A stretch of 64,000 nt of DNA from positions 23,181,943 to 23,245,942 of the forward strand of contig JACMZG010001914.1 in assembly GCA_018340805.1 (NCBI GenBank), in the 5' to 3' direction. Position 1 is the first letter of the stretch. Each line of letters begins with the position of its first letter. A program made the position numbers and the translations under genes. Positions 1 through 12,617 of the stretch are shown here, piece after piece. The notes under the pieces were generated by a model. That model was not told the origin of the DNA, searched no databases, and saw only the letters and a list, made by a program, of their open reading frames with translations. The stretch is from Microvelia longipes. Lineage: Eukaryota; Arthropoda; Insecta; Hemiptera; Veliidae.

Positions 1-3000
1 TTGTCAGTTTTACATAACAATAAAAAACAGGAACTTATGATTCAACACACAAGTATACAAGTTTTGTAACAAATCTTTCAAAGAAGGGAGATAATTTAAA
101 AAACAGATAGTTAATGTTACTGTCAAACTGTCAAGGCAGGAACAGGGGTTGGTTTTTTTTTAGAAAGAAGCATCTGCTGTCAAAAAAAAAGAACCCCTCT
201 AAATAAAAGGTCTCACTTTACCACACAGGTAAATAGCCAACAAAGGGAATCTTTGAAAAACCACCAACCCACCCCTTAACGCTCCAGTTTTAAGTTATTA
301 ATTTAAAAACACCTATACCTTTCATTTTTTAACAATAAGACCATTAAATGGCTGTGTTAATTTATTGTTTAGCTGAAGACAGTTTAAATAATATGGTTTC
401 TTTCAAAGTTAATAAATTACATTTAGAATAGTTAGTTACTTAACCCTCATTTAATTTTGGCAACCATAAAACATATGTTTAAAGTTAAAATATGACCTGC
501 AAACCTTTATAATCTGTAACAATAAATTTATGGATAATACCTTACTTTTTAAAAAGATTAACAGATTATAGAATTAATAATCCATATTATGGTATACATC
601 TTCTCAGGGAATTCCTAAGTAAAAGATTAAATAAAAAAGTTTAACCTAACCCCTTTTTAAGCATTTTTATTAGCTTACAATATGTATTGATTTATTTTCA
701 AAAGGGATATCTAAGATGTCATTACATAGATTAAATTGTTATTTATGATCTATTTTATGATGATTGTGTTTGATTACTGAGGGCTTTTTTCTGATATTTT
801 TTGCTAATAAATGTGATTTATTATGCTGCAATAAGAACATAATATATAATCAATATTTAATTTCATACAAGTAAAAGGTTTAATATATTATTTTTTTATT
901 TATTTTTAATAAAGACTAATTAAAAAACAGCTAGCAAAACATATTAAAAAACCGGCCATGATGTAAAAATGACAATATTAAGTACTAGTAGCTTTTCAGT
1001 ATGTTATGGTTAAAAACATGAAATGTAATGACAGTTCTCTCAATCTCTTTGTTTAGTTACATGATATGACAGTTTAAACATTTTTCCCTTTATGTTTTCC
1101 AGCCTGACATGACTTCAGGTTTATGTTTTAAAGAGTAGTTCCATGTTTTATATCACTTTAATATGTTGTAGCGAATGAAATGTTATGGTTTAACATGCAC
1201 CAAAGCCATTTGTAAAGTTTTAAAGTTAATCAATGGGTTGTATCGTTGTAATGTAGTATAAATGGAATCGTAAATTTTCATTTTTGACGTATAAAACAGT
1301 CTAGATTAACACATGGATGGATAGAAGATAATTTTGACTTCTTTTCGAAAAGAATATGCATATTTTAAAATTTACTTTATGATAGACGAGTTGCATGCAT
1401 AATAAAGACCACAAAAATAAAATCTAGACACTAAATATTCTATATTCGACAATCATGTGACGCAAAATGAATAGCATTTAGTTAATAAGCCTCTTTTTTA
1501 CTTTATTACGCCAATTTATAATAATCACGTGTTTTGTTATTCTAAGCGTTCAATTAAAAAATCAAACGTTAATATCAATTGTACCAAATTAATATATTCC
1601 TAATACCAATCAGAACCAAAATGTAAAAAAAAATTTAAACAACATTGCTAACCCGAGAAGTAAATGATAAAAAATAGAACATCCAAACAAAAAAGTAGAA
1701 CAACAAAGCAAAAATACAAAAACTTTACTTTACAAATGAACAGGAATTTAGTTCCACAAAAGCACTAACAGATCGCAGCACTTGTACCGTCTTCTTTTTA
1801 ACTACACTCTAACTCCCAGCATTTGTATTACACATATTTTTCTGGTAATTGAAAAGCATTACTTTTTAAAAGAAAATGTAGTTATCGACAGCATTAACAA
1901 CAAATAAAAAATGGGGGGGGGGCCTCTATAACTTATTTACATTCAATTTGAAGCATTATATCTTTCCTCAGCAATATATTTGAATAATCACACCATTGAA
2001 TGATCACACCATCGTAACTATACAATTTAGTAAAAGTATATACTTGAAAAAAAAATATTATGTTTTTAATTACTCTATTCTTAATTCAAAAATATTAGAT
2101 AATTAATAACTTTATTTGTTTAAAAAAATTAGGACTCATTTTAAAGGATTGCTTATAACAACCTTTATAAAGAATTACCATAAAATTAGCATTAAGAAAT
2201 TTTGTAGCAACATATTTTATAAGCTGTAATCACATAAATATAATTAAATGTTTTCAAAACTTATAATTTAAACGCAACCAACTTGTTCTACATAATTACG
2301 GCCTTAATTAAAGTCTAATTTTTCATTTTATAAGCTCTCAAGAATTTTTATAACTTATAATTATTTAAATGTCAAAAGAGAATTTTTTATTATGTTAAAA
2401 ATCGATTAAAATATTTAATAACCGTTTTCAAGGCCTCCTATATAATTTAGAGTAATAAATATATCAAGATTTTTTATGTGTTAAATTTATGATAGGTTAA
2501 TAAATTATTAGTATTAAAGATTAAAAAAATAATAACATTTACTTAATCTTAAATAATATTAAAAAATAGGCATATAATTCTAATTTTTGAATTTGTGAAC
2601 ACTTAATAAATATAAAATCAAAACATAAAAATTAATGAAGAATACCATGCCGACGGTAAATCACACCTTGAATTTAGTGTTATACAATTATAACACATTA
2701 ATATTAACTTTAATAATATTGATATATATAACAAAAATTTAATTTGTTATAGATATTTCTTGTTTAATTATTTGTTGCGACCTTGATGATGATCGCAAAT
2801 TTTTTATTTATTTAAGTACGTACACTCTTATTTAGTTGTTTTAAAAATGTATAAATAAATACTTAATAAATATTTGTTAATGTTTTTAATAGATAGTTAC
2901 ATTAATATATATTAATCAGTGCTCCTCTATTATTTGATGAGTGTACTCTAGTTTTTGTTAATAATTATATATATATATCGAACAAATTATACGATAAATA

Positions 3001-4315
3001 GACTATGACAACGATAAATCATAATTTAAAATGATAAATGTTATTTTTAAAATAATTATAAGTTAACAAAGAAAATTAACCTAACTAACGACTAAAAAAA
3101 ATACTAAACATTGGCTGCAATTTATATAAAAATAATAATTGATGCAATCATTATCTCTGACATACATAAATTCATTAAAAAAACACTTTTCATATATATT
3201 ATTAGAATTGAGAAGTATGAAGTTGAACTGCAACCTTTTTTTTATTTGAACACAATAATTGGAAATCGCAAATAAAGAATGTGCACCAAGATATAATTAT
3301 TTTAATTATTTCTGTGTATAGCTTTATTTAGGATTATACGTCGAAATTGACCATACAGAATACGATAATTGTTTAATTATGCCATTACTTAAACATGAGG
3401 CATTATAATTTGCGTAAATATACCCTTAGCAAAACCCGTAACCAACTATAATACTCTTTAATTGCCGTAGGAAAAAAATATAAAAATGAAGATTAATAAC
3501 TAATAATGTATTATTAAAACTTTTATTTTAAGCTTTATTACCCGTTATTATAAAATATTGCAGAAAAAATTAAAAAGCAATTTTTAAAATATAAATATTA
3601 CATCTACACCTTTAATTATTATAATTGATCATGACTTTGCAGTTTAACCATTTTAAAATTTATAATTTAGCGTAATTTTATGGGAAACTAATAATAAGCT
3701 GTTGGTATAAAATATTAAATTTCTGGTAGTTTTATTAAATAAATATACGCTTGGTATAATTTTCTTGATAAATAAATGAGTGGGCTAACTGAATATATAT
3801 ATGACAGTAAAATTTTGAAAATGAATAGCTGAAAATATAATATAATATTAAAATACTTATGATTTAGCACTAACAATCTCGTTAATTTGTGTTTATTTAA
3901 GCAAGTTTTATTGTATGAACATTTTACTTCCTTACTTTGCCATGAATGAGTTTTTTTGGTTCGAATGAATGAAATATTCATCGTTGAATACCTACAGACT
4001 TTGTCGAATAAGTAAAAACAACATCTCAAGTTAGCCGACGGCAGATAAAAGGTTTACTGAATGTACTATAATGTATTTTTAAGATTATTAAATTGAAATT
4101 GATAAGGGTATAAAAAATTTAAGGAAATCATTGTACAATTGTTAATTAGAAGTTTCTTATTTTAATACATAAGGGTACTTATTTAAAATAAGTTAAAGTA
4201 AGTTAGTTTCTTAAGTGAGAAGGTACTTTATCTTGTAAATGACGAAAGAATGTTTATTTTATACTCATTTTAATTTTTTTTATTTGGGGTTTTTATTAAA
4301 ATATATATTAATTAC
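1..4315. other. AT-rich DNA with no recognised gene
   Basis: Long runs of A/T with frequent stops in all frames. I see no transposon ends or RNA gene. A run of ten G lies near 1913-1922. The longest open frame (3715-4029, minus) has no domain and the composition of random AT-rich sequence. Confidence 0.6.
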
Positions 4316-4405
4316 CGTGGTTGGAAGAGGAGAAAGGTAATCCGGCTGCAAATACTGATGTCCTGATGGTGAAGTCATGAGTGGGCCTTCAAGTACCACC
4401 ATTGG
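4316..4405 (-). CDS. candidate internal coding exon, 30 codons, phase 0 to phase 0
   Basis: Read on the minus strand, a pyrimidine-rich acceptor (gtgtttttatcag) is followed by 90 nt of open sequence and a donor (gtaatt). The peptide starts PMVVLEGPLM, continues TSPSGHQYLQ and ends PDYLSPLPTT. The base composition is clearly richer in G/C than the flanks, and codons such as GGC, CCG, GAC-type mixes look like real coding sequence. The peptide is rich in Pro, Ser, Leu and Tyr, as in linkers of transcription factors or RNA-binding proteins, but I do not recognise the family and name no gene. The 90-nt length and symmetric phase would allow it to be a cassette exon. It sits about 140 bp from a GC-enriched block at 4540-4960, which could hold a promoter or an upstream exon. 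It could also be a conserved non-coding element that happens to be open. Confidence 0.45.
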
Positions 4406-4539
4406 CTGATAAAAACACTTTTTAAAAGTTATGCGTTTGATAAAAAACTTATAATGAAAAACTTGTTCAACTCGCGATAGTTCGCACTAGAAAAAAAATT
4501 GAAGTTTTTGAAAATAATCACTTTTATAACGAGCGATGT

Positions 4540-4960
4540 ATGAAGAGACGCTTGAGCGATGCACACAGTTACAGAGCTGGATCACATCTGAGAAATGGGG
4601 AGTGCGGGGTGGATAGAGTCGAGGGGTGGGGATATACCCCCCACTACCAGTCTGCTCTACCTCGGAGTCTTGACTGTGTGAAAAGGAGCCGATGACAGGT
4701 TTTGAGTGAGGGAACACTAGAGCCGCCTTTAGCCGGCACCGAGTTCTGACTTATTCCACTTAATCAGCACGCTCTCTTTCTCTCTCTACACGAGTTTTTC
4801 TTTCTCTTTCGACCACCCATCTTTCTCTAGCTATAAATCCAGTGCCTCCCCGTATCCTCCGACAAGCCATTTATAACCTCCTAGCTCCGGGGCCCCCAGA
4901 GTCCCCCTCAGACCCTAATGATAATAAATTATACGGCATTTACAACCCGAGCAGACATAA
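4540..4960. promoter_or_regulatory. GC-enriched block with GAGA run, GCCAT motif and TATA-like box
   Basis: This is the only GC-rich unique sequence in the first 7 kb. It contains a CT-rich run at 4772-4787 (GAGA-type on minus), a TATA-like TATAAAT at 4832-4838, and GCCAT at 4866-4870. GAGA factor and the PHO core GCCAT co-occur in insect Polycomb response elements; that is established for Drosophila only, and its use here is inference. On minus, an open frame from about 4760 to 4487 is Pro/Ser-rich and has a possible donor after a GAG codon near 4652, in phase with the 4316-4405 exon. The block could therefore be a promoter with a first exon, a conserved enhancer, or both. Confidence 0.35.
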
Positions 4961-5584
4961 GACTCCCAACATTTCCACAGCATACATTTTACGCCCTTGT
5001 AATTTATCTAATATATGTAAATCGGGTATAAATTTTCTTTTCTTTTTCTCACTTAACACAGACTTGAAATATTATCCTTAATAAAAACACGTTTATAAAA
5101 ACACACGATAAAATCGACCTATATATTATATTATGAATTACACCCAATCCGACTTAGAATAAAAATATAAGAAGTCATAATTTCTTTGACTCCGTTTATA
5201 TGATCATAAATCTCAGATACCACTTTAAAACGATTCTAATCTGTTCTTGGAAATCTTTGTTAAAACATAAAATGTTAAATCGATGTTAAATAATGTTAGC
5301 TACCGTCTGTCTCCCCATATCTTAATGTTAAATATAACATATCTTTTACATGAAAAAAAAATAAAAAACGCCTCCTGTAAACACATTAGTAAATTTGACT
5401 TCCTTTATTAATACTTTATAAATTATAGTAATGCTGCTATTAATATTTTTCTAATCTTATTTATTTTTGATATTAAATTTGATTTCATTACTATTTAGTA
5501 TTGCATTTCTTAGTAGTGATTTGTTTCTTCTTCATCTATTCACGCCACTATCGCTTCCAGATTAATAATTAGTCACACATAATG
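4961..5584. other. AT-rich DNA, nothing recognised
   Basis: No repeat, RNA or coding signal was found between the GC-enriched block and the first MITE copy. Confidence 0.5.
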
Positions 5585-5893
5585 AATTTTGAAATAACGA
5601 AAAAGTAACTTAAACTTCTTCGATTAATTTCATTATCAAAGAAATATATTAAAATTGTAGTTACTTAATACGTTTAAAAATTAACTCAATAATAATTAAT
5701 TGAACGTTTATACTTCTCAACAAATCTCAATGAATGTGTGAAAAACACAATGCTATTAATTTATTATAACCTTAACAAACCCGTAAAGAAAGTTTTAATA
5801 CGTTATACAGAGCCCCTGAGAACCCCAAAAAACGTTTCAAGCCACTCAATACACTGCGGTTGGGTATGCATCCTCTAGTAATTTATCTCTATA
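5585..5893 (+). mobile_element. MITE, family B, diverged copy
   Basis: It aligns in order with the fuller copy at 33481-33790: a shared internal stretch near 5705-5770, the block ACAGAGCCCCTGAGA near 5810, and the right terminal sequence ending AGTAATTTATCTCTATA at about 5893. The left terminus is too decayed to place exactly. No coding sequence, as expected for a non-autonomous element. Confidence 0.5.
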
Positions 5894-5976
5894 AACTCAT
5901 ATAATAAAAGAGGAAAGAAAATATTTACGTTCCTAAGGACTTAAAAAAAAATTACGAGGACAAGATGCTACTAGAA

Positions 5977-6165
5977 CCATAGATATATTAATACTAGAGA
6001 GAAGCCCTATCGATTGAATGTTAAAGTTGATAAAGTCACCTGAACAACTTGATTATTATTAAATTTAATTAAGCAGTTTCAAATTACGGCAACTTATATT
6101 GTAGAACGTTTACAATACAAAACAAAATAGAAAAAAATTGAGAAACCCCAAAAACGATTAATTTT
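5977..6165 (+). mobile_element. MITE, family B, left-end fragment
   Basis: It begins with the family B left terminus (ATAGATATATTAATACTAGA, then GAGAAGCCCTAT), matching 33481-33510. It continues with the same internal order, including a CACCTGA segment, and fades near an AGAAACCCC block. The right terminus is missing. It lies about 85 bp from the end of the previous copy in the same orientation. Confidence 0.5.
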
Positions 6166-7650
6166 TTTACCGTAACACAATATAAAGTGCACACAGTTCC
6201 CTAACAGCTATAAAAAGATATTTCAAGCTTATCAATGTCTTTCATATCTCAATTGCTAGTGCAAACCTAATTTACTAATTATGTCGCCGGTAAAATTATT
6301 TATTATCTGTAAAATAAATGTCCACACTCTAAAATAAATACGCATAGAAGATGTATTGTATTTTATATACGTTTAAATAATATTGAAAATAAAAACAACA
6401 GTATTGTTGCTTATTTCACGTTTTCCATTACAAATGTAATGTGATATTAAACATACCTAAGACTTGTCTCAAGATCTCTGCATTTTCAAAGCAAACCTGG
6501 ATATGTTTTCTAGTTTAACAAACCCGGCGCCTTCTTCCTGTTTATCTGTTATTTTCTTATTGTGTTTCCTTATCACACAATCTATTTAAAGACAACAAAC
6601 AGGATCGTCCTCAGATTTGTGTTCAAGATAAAATAATGTTACATTTGTTATATTTCCTCTTTATTCCTTTGACAGTTAATCCTTAAGCGCTAAACTCTAT
6701 TATTTTACAATTTCCATGCCTCTTTATTCCAATTTCAAAAACGTTTAAAAAATAACCGACAAAAGTTTAAAAAGGCGGTAAACATAAAGTGTTATTTACT
6801 TATCTTTACTTACTGAAGAATCTTTCAAAAAATCTGTCTCAACCCATTATTAACTGAAAAACTAATGCAAACGGAAAATACCCTGTCAGATTAAGTTCCA
6901 ATCTTTTATCAAGATTGGGTTAAGTTTGAAGTAAAGCTTAAGGTCTCACATGTCATGTAAGGGCTTTAAGTAAGTCTACACCTTTATAAGGGCCTAAACA
7001 GGTCTTAGAAGTTTGTTGGCCTGGAGGCATCTCTTTTTATCTAAAAAGAACCCAATAATCTTTTATGCGGTTTACAACATTTTTCTAAAGCTTTTTGTAA
7101 TTCGAAGCTCAATCCGCCACCACTTTGCTCTTTCTAAGCACAAGCTTACGAATACGACCACCTACATCTTTTGTAGTTACTTTTCTTTTTTCTAAAATAA
7201 AAACTTCAATAATAAACTCTTATACATTTTTCTATTAACGATTATGTTCATACAAGGCTCCCATTTGTATAGTTGTATAGTGTGTAGTTTTGACAGCCGA
7301 CTTCCTGTTCATCAAAGAGTTATAAGTAGGTAAACTTGTTATAAGCGCTACAGAATATTGCCCCGCTGCACTTGTTCAAACGCTACCGCTTAGTTGGCCG
7401 CAATGTAAACAAAACATTAAACGTGATTACTCCATTTTTCTTTAAGTTTACGGAGCGCGGAACCTTTGTAATTAAGGCTGCAAAGGATGTTACCTACTCT
7501 TAACCTTTTTACACGTTTCATTCTTTAACGTTAATCTTGAATCGGTAGGTTTAGGTAGATAGATATTTGGACTCAAAATAATAATTCCTGCGTGATTTTT
7601 TAATCTTAATGTATAGAGGGTATAATACATGCACACACAACACACATACG

Positions 7651-7652
<2 letters not shown>
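6166..7652. other. AT-rich DNA, nothing recognised
   Basis: No supported feature. A slightly GC-richer patch at about 7340-7420 has no open frame and no repeat partner that I could find in the window. Confidence 0.5.
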
Positions 7653-7710
<58 letters not shown>

Positions 7711-7720
7711 TATATATATT
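7653..7720. repeat. (AT)n microsatellite
   Basis: Nearly pure AT dinucleotide tract with one phase shift. The Ile/Tyr-rich open frame across it is an artefact. Confidence 0.95.
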
Positions 7721-8697
7721 AAACCGAGATTCAAAGGTTTTTCTTGACGGTTTCATTTGCTGCGTCGCATGTTGTGTTTGACACTTCTAAGAATTGTAAA
7801 GGATATGAAGATTAATCCACAACAAATTTTGAATAAATTGGACCGATTAATGATTGTAATCTGAATATTTTGAAGCACAATAAAACAGATTATTAATGGG
7901 GCAATCTCTGATTCTCCAATATAAGGGATAATTTAAAAAAAAATTATTAAATAATATACATTTAAGTTAATACCAGCTTTAACCCACAAAAATACGTTAA
8001 CAATCTTGTTTAAAGCATCAAAATAATATGATTATTAATTAGATACATTTTAACTTAGCTTTAAAATTCTAATATAATTATCTGTCATTAAATAGAATAC
8101 TGGTATCTCAGAGAAACTTTATAACTAAGAAACTTCTATAATATTAATAGGAGAAAAAAACCTTCTTATGTGCTTAGTAGACACTTATTAACAGTAGCTT
8201 ACATTCTGTAATAACATGGAATTATAACTTAAGGTTTCAGCTAATGTTCTTTGTTATTTTATTACTGGACTATTATTAAATACTACTTAGTTATTAGCAA
8301 AAACATGATCTGTTATCATTTTTAATTTTTGAAATTGAGTTCGGTCGCTTAGAAAAAAATCTGTTTGAAAATTATATGTTAGTAATACGATGTTTTGAAA
8401 TTCTGGGTTTGGATTGACTGAAAAAATGTTTACTTTTCTGTTTTCTTAATGTTGGGGGTCTGATTGAGTGTTGTTTATTCTTTTTGAATTTTCAGTAATC
8501 ATTAGCCATACTTATTTATGAAATAAAGTAGTACAAATGAACTGTGTATTCTTACGATGTGTGCCTACGTATTTTTATTAATAATGTTAATGTTTATTTT
8601 TTCTCATTTTTTAAACATTTAGATGGTTTTCGTAATTTATTCAATTTTTACTTGTCCTACACCGAAGGAATGTAGGAAAAGAAGTGTCAAAGAGTAT
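7721..8697. other. AT-rich DNA, nothing recognised
   Basis: No supported feature between the microsatellite and the 27-bp tandem array. Confidence 0.5.
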
Positions 8698-8990
8698 AAA
8701 ATATGTTTACAACATGGAGTATAGTATATGTTTACTACAAGGAGTATAGTATATGTTTACTACAAGGAGTATAGTATATGCTAACTACAAGGATATAGTT
8801 ACTATAGTTTACTACAAGGAGTTCAGTATATGTTTTCTGCAAGGAGTATGGTATATGCTTACTACAAGGAGTATAGTGCATGTTACTACAAGGAGTATGT
8901 ATATGTTTTCTACATGAAGTATAGTAAATGCTTACCACAAGGATTATAGAATATGTTTACTACAAGGAGCAATCAAATAATATACTCCTT
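8698..8990. repeat. tandem repeat, unit about 27 bp
   Basis: About ten imperfect units containing GTTTACTACAAGGAGTATAG. The array ends in a short inverted repeat, CAAGGAG at about 8961 facing CTCCTTG at about 8984. The open frame over it (8735-8938, minus) is only the repeat translated. Confidence 0.9.
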
Positions 8991-9165
8991 GTTATTGTGT
9001 TTTGTAAAAAATACAAAGCCGGATGCCACTGACAGTTTTTCTTGAAAACTTTTTGTACCAAGTTTTTCGATCCAATAAAGCTTTCTAAAGTTATCGTGCC
9101 TCATAAAAACGTCTAGGACGCAAAATCTCGTACATACATATAAATATAAGCATATATATATATAT

Positions 9166-9185
9166 AAGGGGGGAAGACCCCCCTT
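9166..9185. repeat. perfect 8-bp hairpin
   Basis: AAGGGGGG, a 4-nt AAGA loop, then CCCCCCTT. It stands out as a GC stem directly after an AT run. No T-run terminator function is implied in this genome. Confidence 0.8.
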
Positions 9186-11794
9186 TCAAAAAATCTTCTT
9201 CTTCCCACTTCCTCCTCACTTTTTCTTAAAAAAATTCGCTAAATAATGTAAAAGTAAACAATAAAAAAACACAAACTTCAAACTTTAGAGTCTAAAGTTT
9301 TAAGCCTAAACTGATGTTCAATTCAAAACTGAGTGCAGAACAACGTTTTCCTAGGCCGTATTTTTTCTTGTATATGTATATTTACAAGAATACAACAGTA
9401 GTGACCGATTTCGGCATTATTCTCTACCTGTGTATTAAGATAGGGTAGCTAAGCTACCTCTAACACCAATCTTTAGCTAATCCAAGATTCATCTAACCGA
9501 ATCCAGACTCGGACTAATTCGCTTCATAATTAATACCTTCTTAATTCTTATAAATTTGTATTATTAAACGTTTTAAATTAATTTATTCCTTTCATAATTT
9601 CTTCGAAGAAGAAACCATCATAATTTATTTATAACATATTATTAAAGAAATAGATTAACAAAAATTAAATGAACTGTCATATCACGATAACAACTACATC
9701 GTAAAATATTATTTTTATTATTATTATGACTATTATTAACAACCATTTTGTTATGAGAATGGGAACACATGAATATAATTATAATATAATGAAATATAAA
9801 GATATCATTGTATAATGCCGTTGTGTACAACTTATTAAAATGTAAAATAAATAAAATGTTGTCTCGAAATGAAAATGATAATAAATAATAATTATGAGTA
9901 GAAAATAAAGTTATTTTATTGTTATCTCGTGGAGTTAATTATATTTTTAATTATAATTAATAAAATAATGGAAATGAAATACTAAAGAATATTGTGTACA
10001 TGATATATGGTACCCGTTATTAATAAATCATAGTGAAAAACCTGTGTTTACACTGTCTTTGCAACTATTGCATGTTTTACATTTTTTTACATATAAGTAT
10101 ATTTATATGTACACACCTATGACACTCATAAAGTCACTACCAGTAGCAGTTGTATAGTGTTTTATTGATCTACCATGGCAGAGGTCCAATACCATAATAC
10201 AGTGAACTAGACTTCGTTTAAACATAATTTGGCTCGAAGGACCAATTATTACAATATACTCAAGGATATTGAATAAAGAAGAGTATTTTTATCCTGTTGA
10301 GAATCAAACAAAAATAAAGAAGAATACATCACAAAACGTATTCCAAAAACAAACGGTTTACAAAGTCGTTTGCGGAACTGGTGAAGTAGAAGAGATGACA
10401 AAGAAATAAAGCTATGGTTAATTAGGTTGATAACAAGCGAAAGGGTTATACTCTTGAACAAGAAAATCGCTTGATAAATTACTTAAAAACGAATTTGATA
10501 TAAATGTATAAGGATGCGTATAATATGAATTTTGTAATTTTTGAGTCATCACATTACATTTTGAAGATAAGTTGATGAAAGAAAATATCAGATGCCTGAA
10601 AACACGATCAATCTTAATGCTTTAGATCGTTAAGTCATGTGGTTAAAACAATTTATTAAACTTTAAAGGAAACTTCATCTAAAAGAAACAAGCAGATGGG
10701 AACAGAATAGTTGTGTCACGATCAAAGGAAATAAAGAAATTGAATAATGTTGCTTTCAAAAACCAATAAATAGTTTAAAAAAACGATAAATTTTCCATTT
10801 CGAAAATTGTAAAGAAAAGATTCAAGGGGCGTTTTCAATTGAATGAAGATTTAACAGGGTAAACCTTATGAAAAACTAACAAAGAAATGTTCAAATCATT
10901 TTCAATTTTATTGTCAAGTTAAAATATCTAATAAAAGTCTGTCACAAAGATCTGTAAAATTCAAATAGGTCAAATACAAGGGTTTTTTCATATTTGGTTC
11001 TAATTTTAAAATCTACTATAAATATTTATCTAATATTTATTACTAATGTCACAACTTTAAAGAAGGATATCTAATGCTTTTGTTTTCAGCCGTTAATTAC
11101 TCAAAACTCCTCCGTAATATTAATTTAGCATTTGACATATAATCTGTCAGAGGTAATAAACTTAGTAGGATGAAATCTATAAAATTTTAACAGATGAGAG
11201 ACTTCTTTGAATAGACTTAGTTCTATTGAAAATTTGTCTACAATTATTTATAAGACAAGAATTTCCGCTAAATAACAAACGTGTTTCATAAAACCTATAA
11301 AAATGATAAAAATCTTTAGTTTAAAGAAAACAGTGTATTATTGAAGCAAAATCCATAGCTCCGTGACGAATAGAGATGGCAAGGAAGATAAATTGTACCG
11401 AATAAGTAAAAAAGTTTGAGTTTCACGGAGGTCTATAAGGTTCCATATGGTCTTTCTGTTTACTTGACGGCACCAGACATTGGACCATTTACAGATGACA
11501 TTGAATAAACTGCCGCTTTTAAGTTTTACTTAAAACTCAGGTAGAGTTTTCTCGAGGATACCATTAGCACCTAACACCTGCTTTATAACACACTTTTACG
11601 TGACATCTTAAAAATAAACCCTAAATATACAAAACTGAATGAATCAGTATAATCATATGCAGTGTTAAAAAGGAAATATAGGTATGGACTTGAACCTGTT
11701 GTAAGAAACGATATTATATAAATAAATATACCACCCACAGTCGTGATAGTTTGTTTATAACGATTGGACTTAAAAATACTAAACTAGTTGAAGT
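9186..11794. other. AT-rich DNA, nothing recognised
   Basis: Open frames at 9642-9830 and 10249-10461 (both minus) have no domain and read like random AT-rich sequence. Confidence 0.5.
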
Positions 11795-11875
11795 TTTCTC
11801 CACTTATTACGAATAACGACTAAGATTCGGATTTCAACTGTTAGCGGTCATCATGAGTACAGGTGAGTATTTAAA
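11795..11875 (-). mobile_element. decayed solo repeat of the hammerhead foldback family
   Basis: On minus it reads TACTCATGATGACC, a loop, then GTTGAAAT, and further on GTGGAGAA, in the same order as the arms of the elements at 12005 and 12376. The core CUGAUGA is altered to CUCAUGA, so the ribozyme motif is not intact. Confidence 0.45.
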
Positions 11876-11993
11876 TGTAAATCTGTGGTCTTGCCTCGAG
11901 TTTAGTGGACTAAACTTTTTTGTGTAAACAAGTTTGTAAAAATTTGTATAATAAGCTCGACAATTTTGTACTATTTGATTCATTGATTTGAGA

Positions 11994-12258
11994 CTACTGA
12001 TTTAATCAGAATAATATAATAAGTCTCTCCACTGATGTATTATTTATTTTAAATAAAGCATAACCGGCTTTCAACCAACTAAAGGTCATCGTCAGTGCCG
12101 GTGAGATGTTAGGAAGCTAGGTTTTAATGATGACCTTTAGTTGGTTGAAAGCCGGTTATGCATTATTTTAAATAAATATTACATCAGTGAGAAACTTATT
12201 TTATTATTCTGATCATGATGAACTCTCTAGCGCTCATAGTTTGAACCCTACTGATTTA
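11994..12258. mobile_element. foldback Penelope-like element 1, with 11-bp target duplication
   Basis: Two inverted arms of about 85 bp (12005-12090 and 12129-12213) are nearly identical, separated by about 38 bp. The unit is flanked by an exact 11-bp direct repeat, CTACTGATTTA, at 11994-12004 and 12248-12258. Between the right arm and the right duplication is a 34-bp unpaired tail containing CTAGCGCTCATA. Penelope-like elements are known to carry inverted or direct terminal repeats, an extra tail on one side, variable target duplications and hammerhead motifs. All four are seen here. There is no reverse transcriptase, so the copy is non-autonomous. A MITE with long inverted repeats is the alternative, but an 11-bp duplication is unusual for the main DNA transposon groups. 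Confidence 0.7.
12058..12099 (-). ncRNA. hammerhead ribozyme-like motif, intact core
   Basis: Minus strand, in order: stem I strand GCA, CUGACGA core, stem II UGACC and GGUU around a UUUAGUU loop, GAAA core, very short stem III AGCC/GGUU, H position A, stem I strand UGC. All conserved hammerhead core bases are present. Stem III is too short to close without a loop and is nearly self-complementary, as in Penelope-type hammerheads that act as dimers. The other arm of this element is mutated in the CUGANGA core. Confidence 0.6.
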
Positions 12259-12420
12259 CTATTAAGTATTCACCGCTACTGATGATTACCCTTAACGGTT
12301 AAATCTGGCTTTTTTATTTTTAATTAATCAATGAGTGGAGAGATGAAAACTACTTTAGTTGTAAATATACTCGTAAATAATGAAATATACAAAGTCTCTC
12401 CTCAAAACAAATTTTTATTG

Positions 12421-12450
12421 GCAAAGCGCTTTCAACCTACAAAGAGGCCA
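12421..12450 (-). ncRNA. hammerhead ribozyme-like motif, intact core (left arm)
   Basis: Minus strand: stem I GUA, CUGAUGA, stem II GGCCU/AGGUU, GAAA, stem III AGC/GCU, H position U, stem I UGC. The core is complete; stem I relies on one wobble pair. Stem II differs in sequence from element 1 but still pairs, which supports a selected or inherited fold. Confidence 0.55.
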
Positions 12451-12532
12451 TCATCAGTACAAAACCTAAAAACAAGTACAACAAAACAAAATTAAATAAA
12501 ATTTTATTCAGTTGTACTTGTTTGTAGGTTTT

Positions 12533-12572
12533 GCACTGATGATGGCCTCTTTGTAGGTTAAAAGCGCTTTGC
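12533..12572 (+). ncRNA. hammerhead ribozyme-like motif, broken core (right arm)
   Basis: Plus strand copy of the motif in the other arm. CUGAUGA and stem II are kept, but the GAAA core reads AAAA, losing the catalytic G12. It is expected to be inactive. Confidence 0.5.
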
Positions 12573-12617
12573 CAATAAATTTTTGTTTTGTGGAGAGACT
12601 TCTTAGTTTTCATTATT

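Larger units (their letters stand above)
12376..12617. mobile_element. foldback Penelope-like element 2
   Basis: Inverted arms of about 107 bp (12376-12482 and 12511-12617) with a 28-bp spacer. The arms share AGTCTCTCC near the outer ends and the hammerhead segment with element 1, but are otherwise a different subfamily (GCGCTTT instead of CCGGTTA next to the core). A tail-like segment with ACTCTATTCACGCTCATCCT follows the right arm, resembling the tail of element 1. I could not find a convincing target duplication. Confidence 0.65.

Noticed and set aside
6500..6541. Possible 41-nt microexon on minus (EEGAGFVKLENIS)
   Set aside because: The acceptor lacks a pyrimidine tract, the donor GTTTGC is weak, and the segment is too short to judge.
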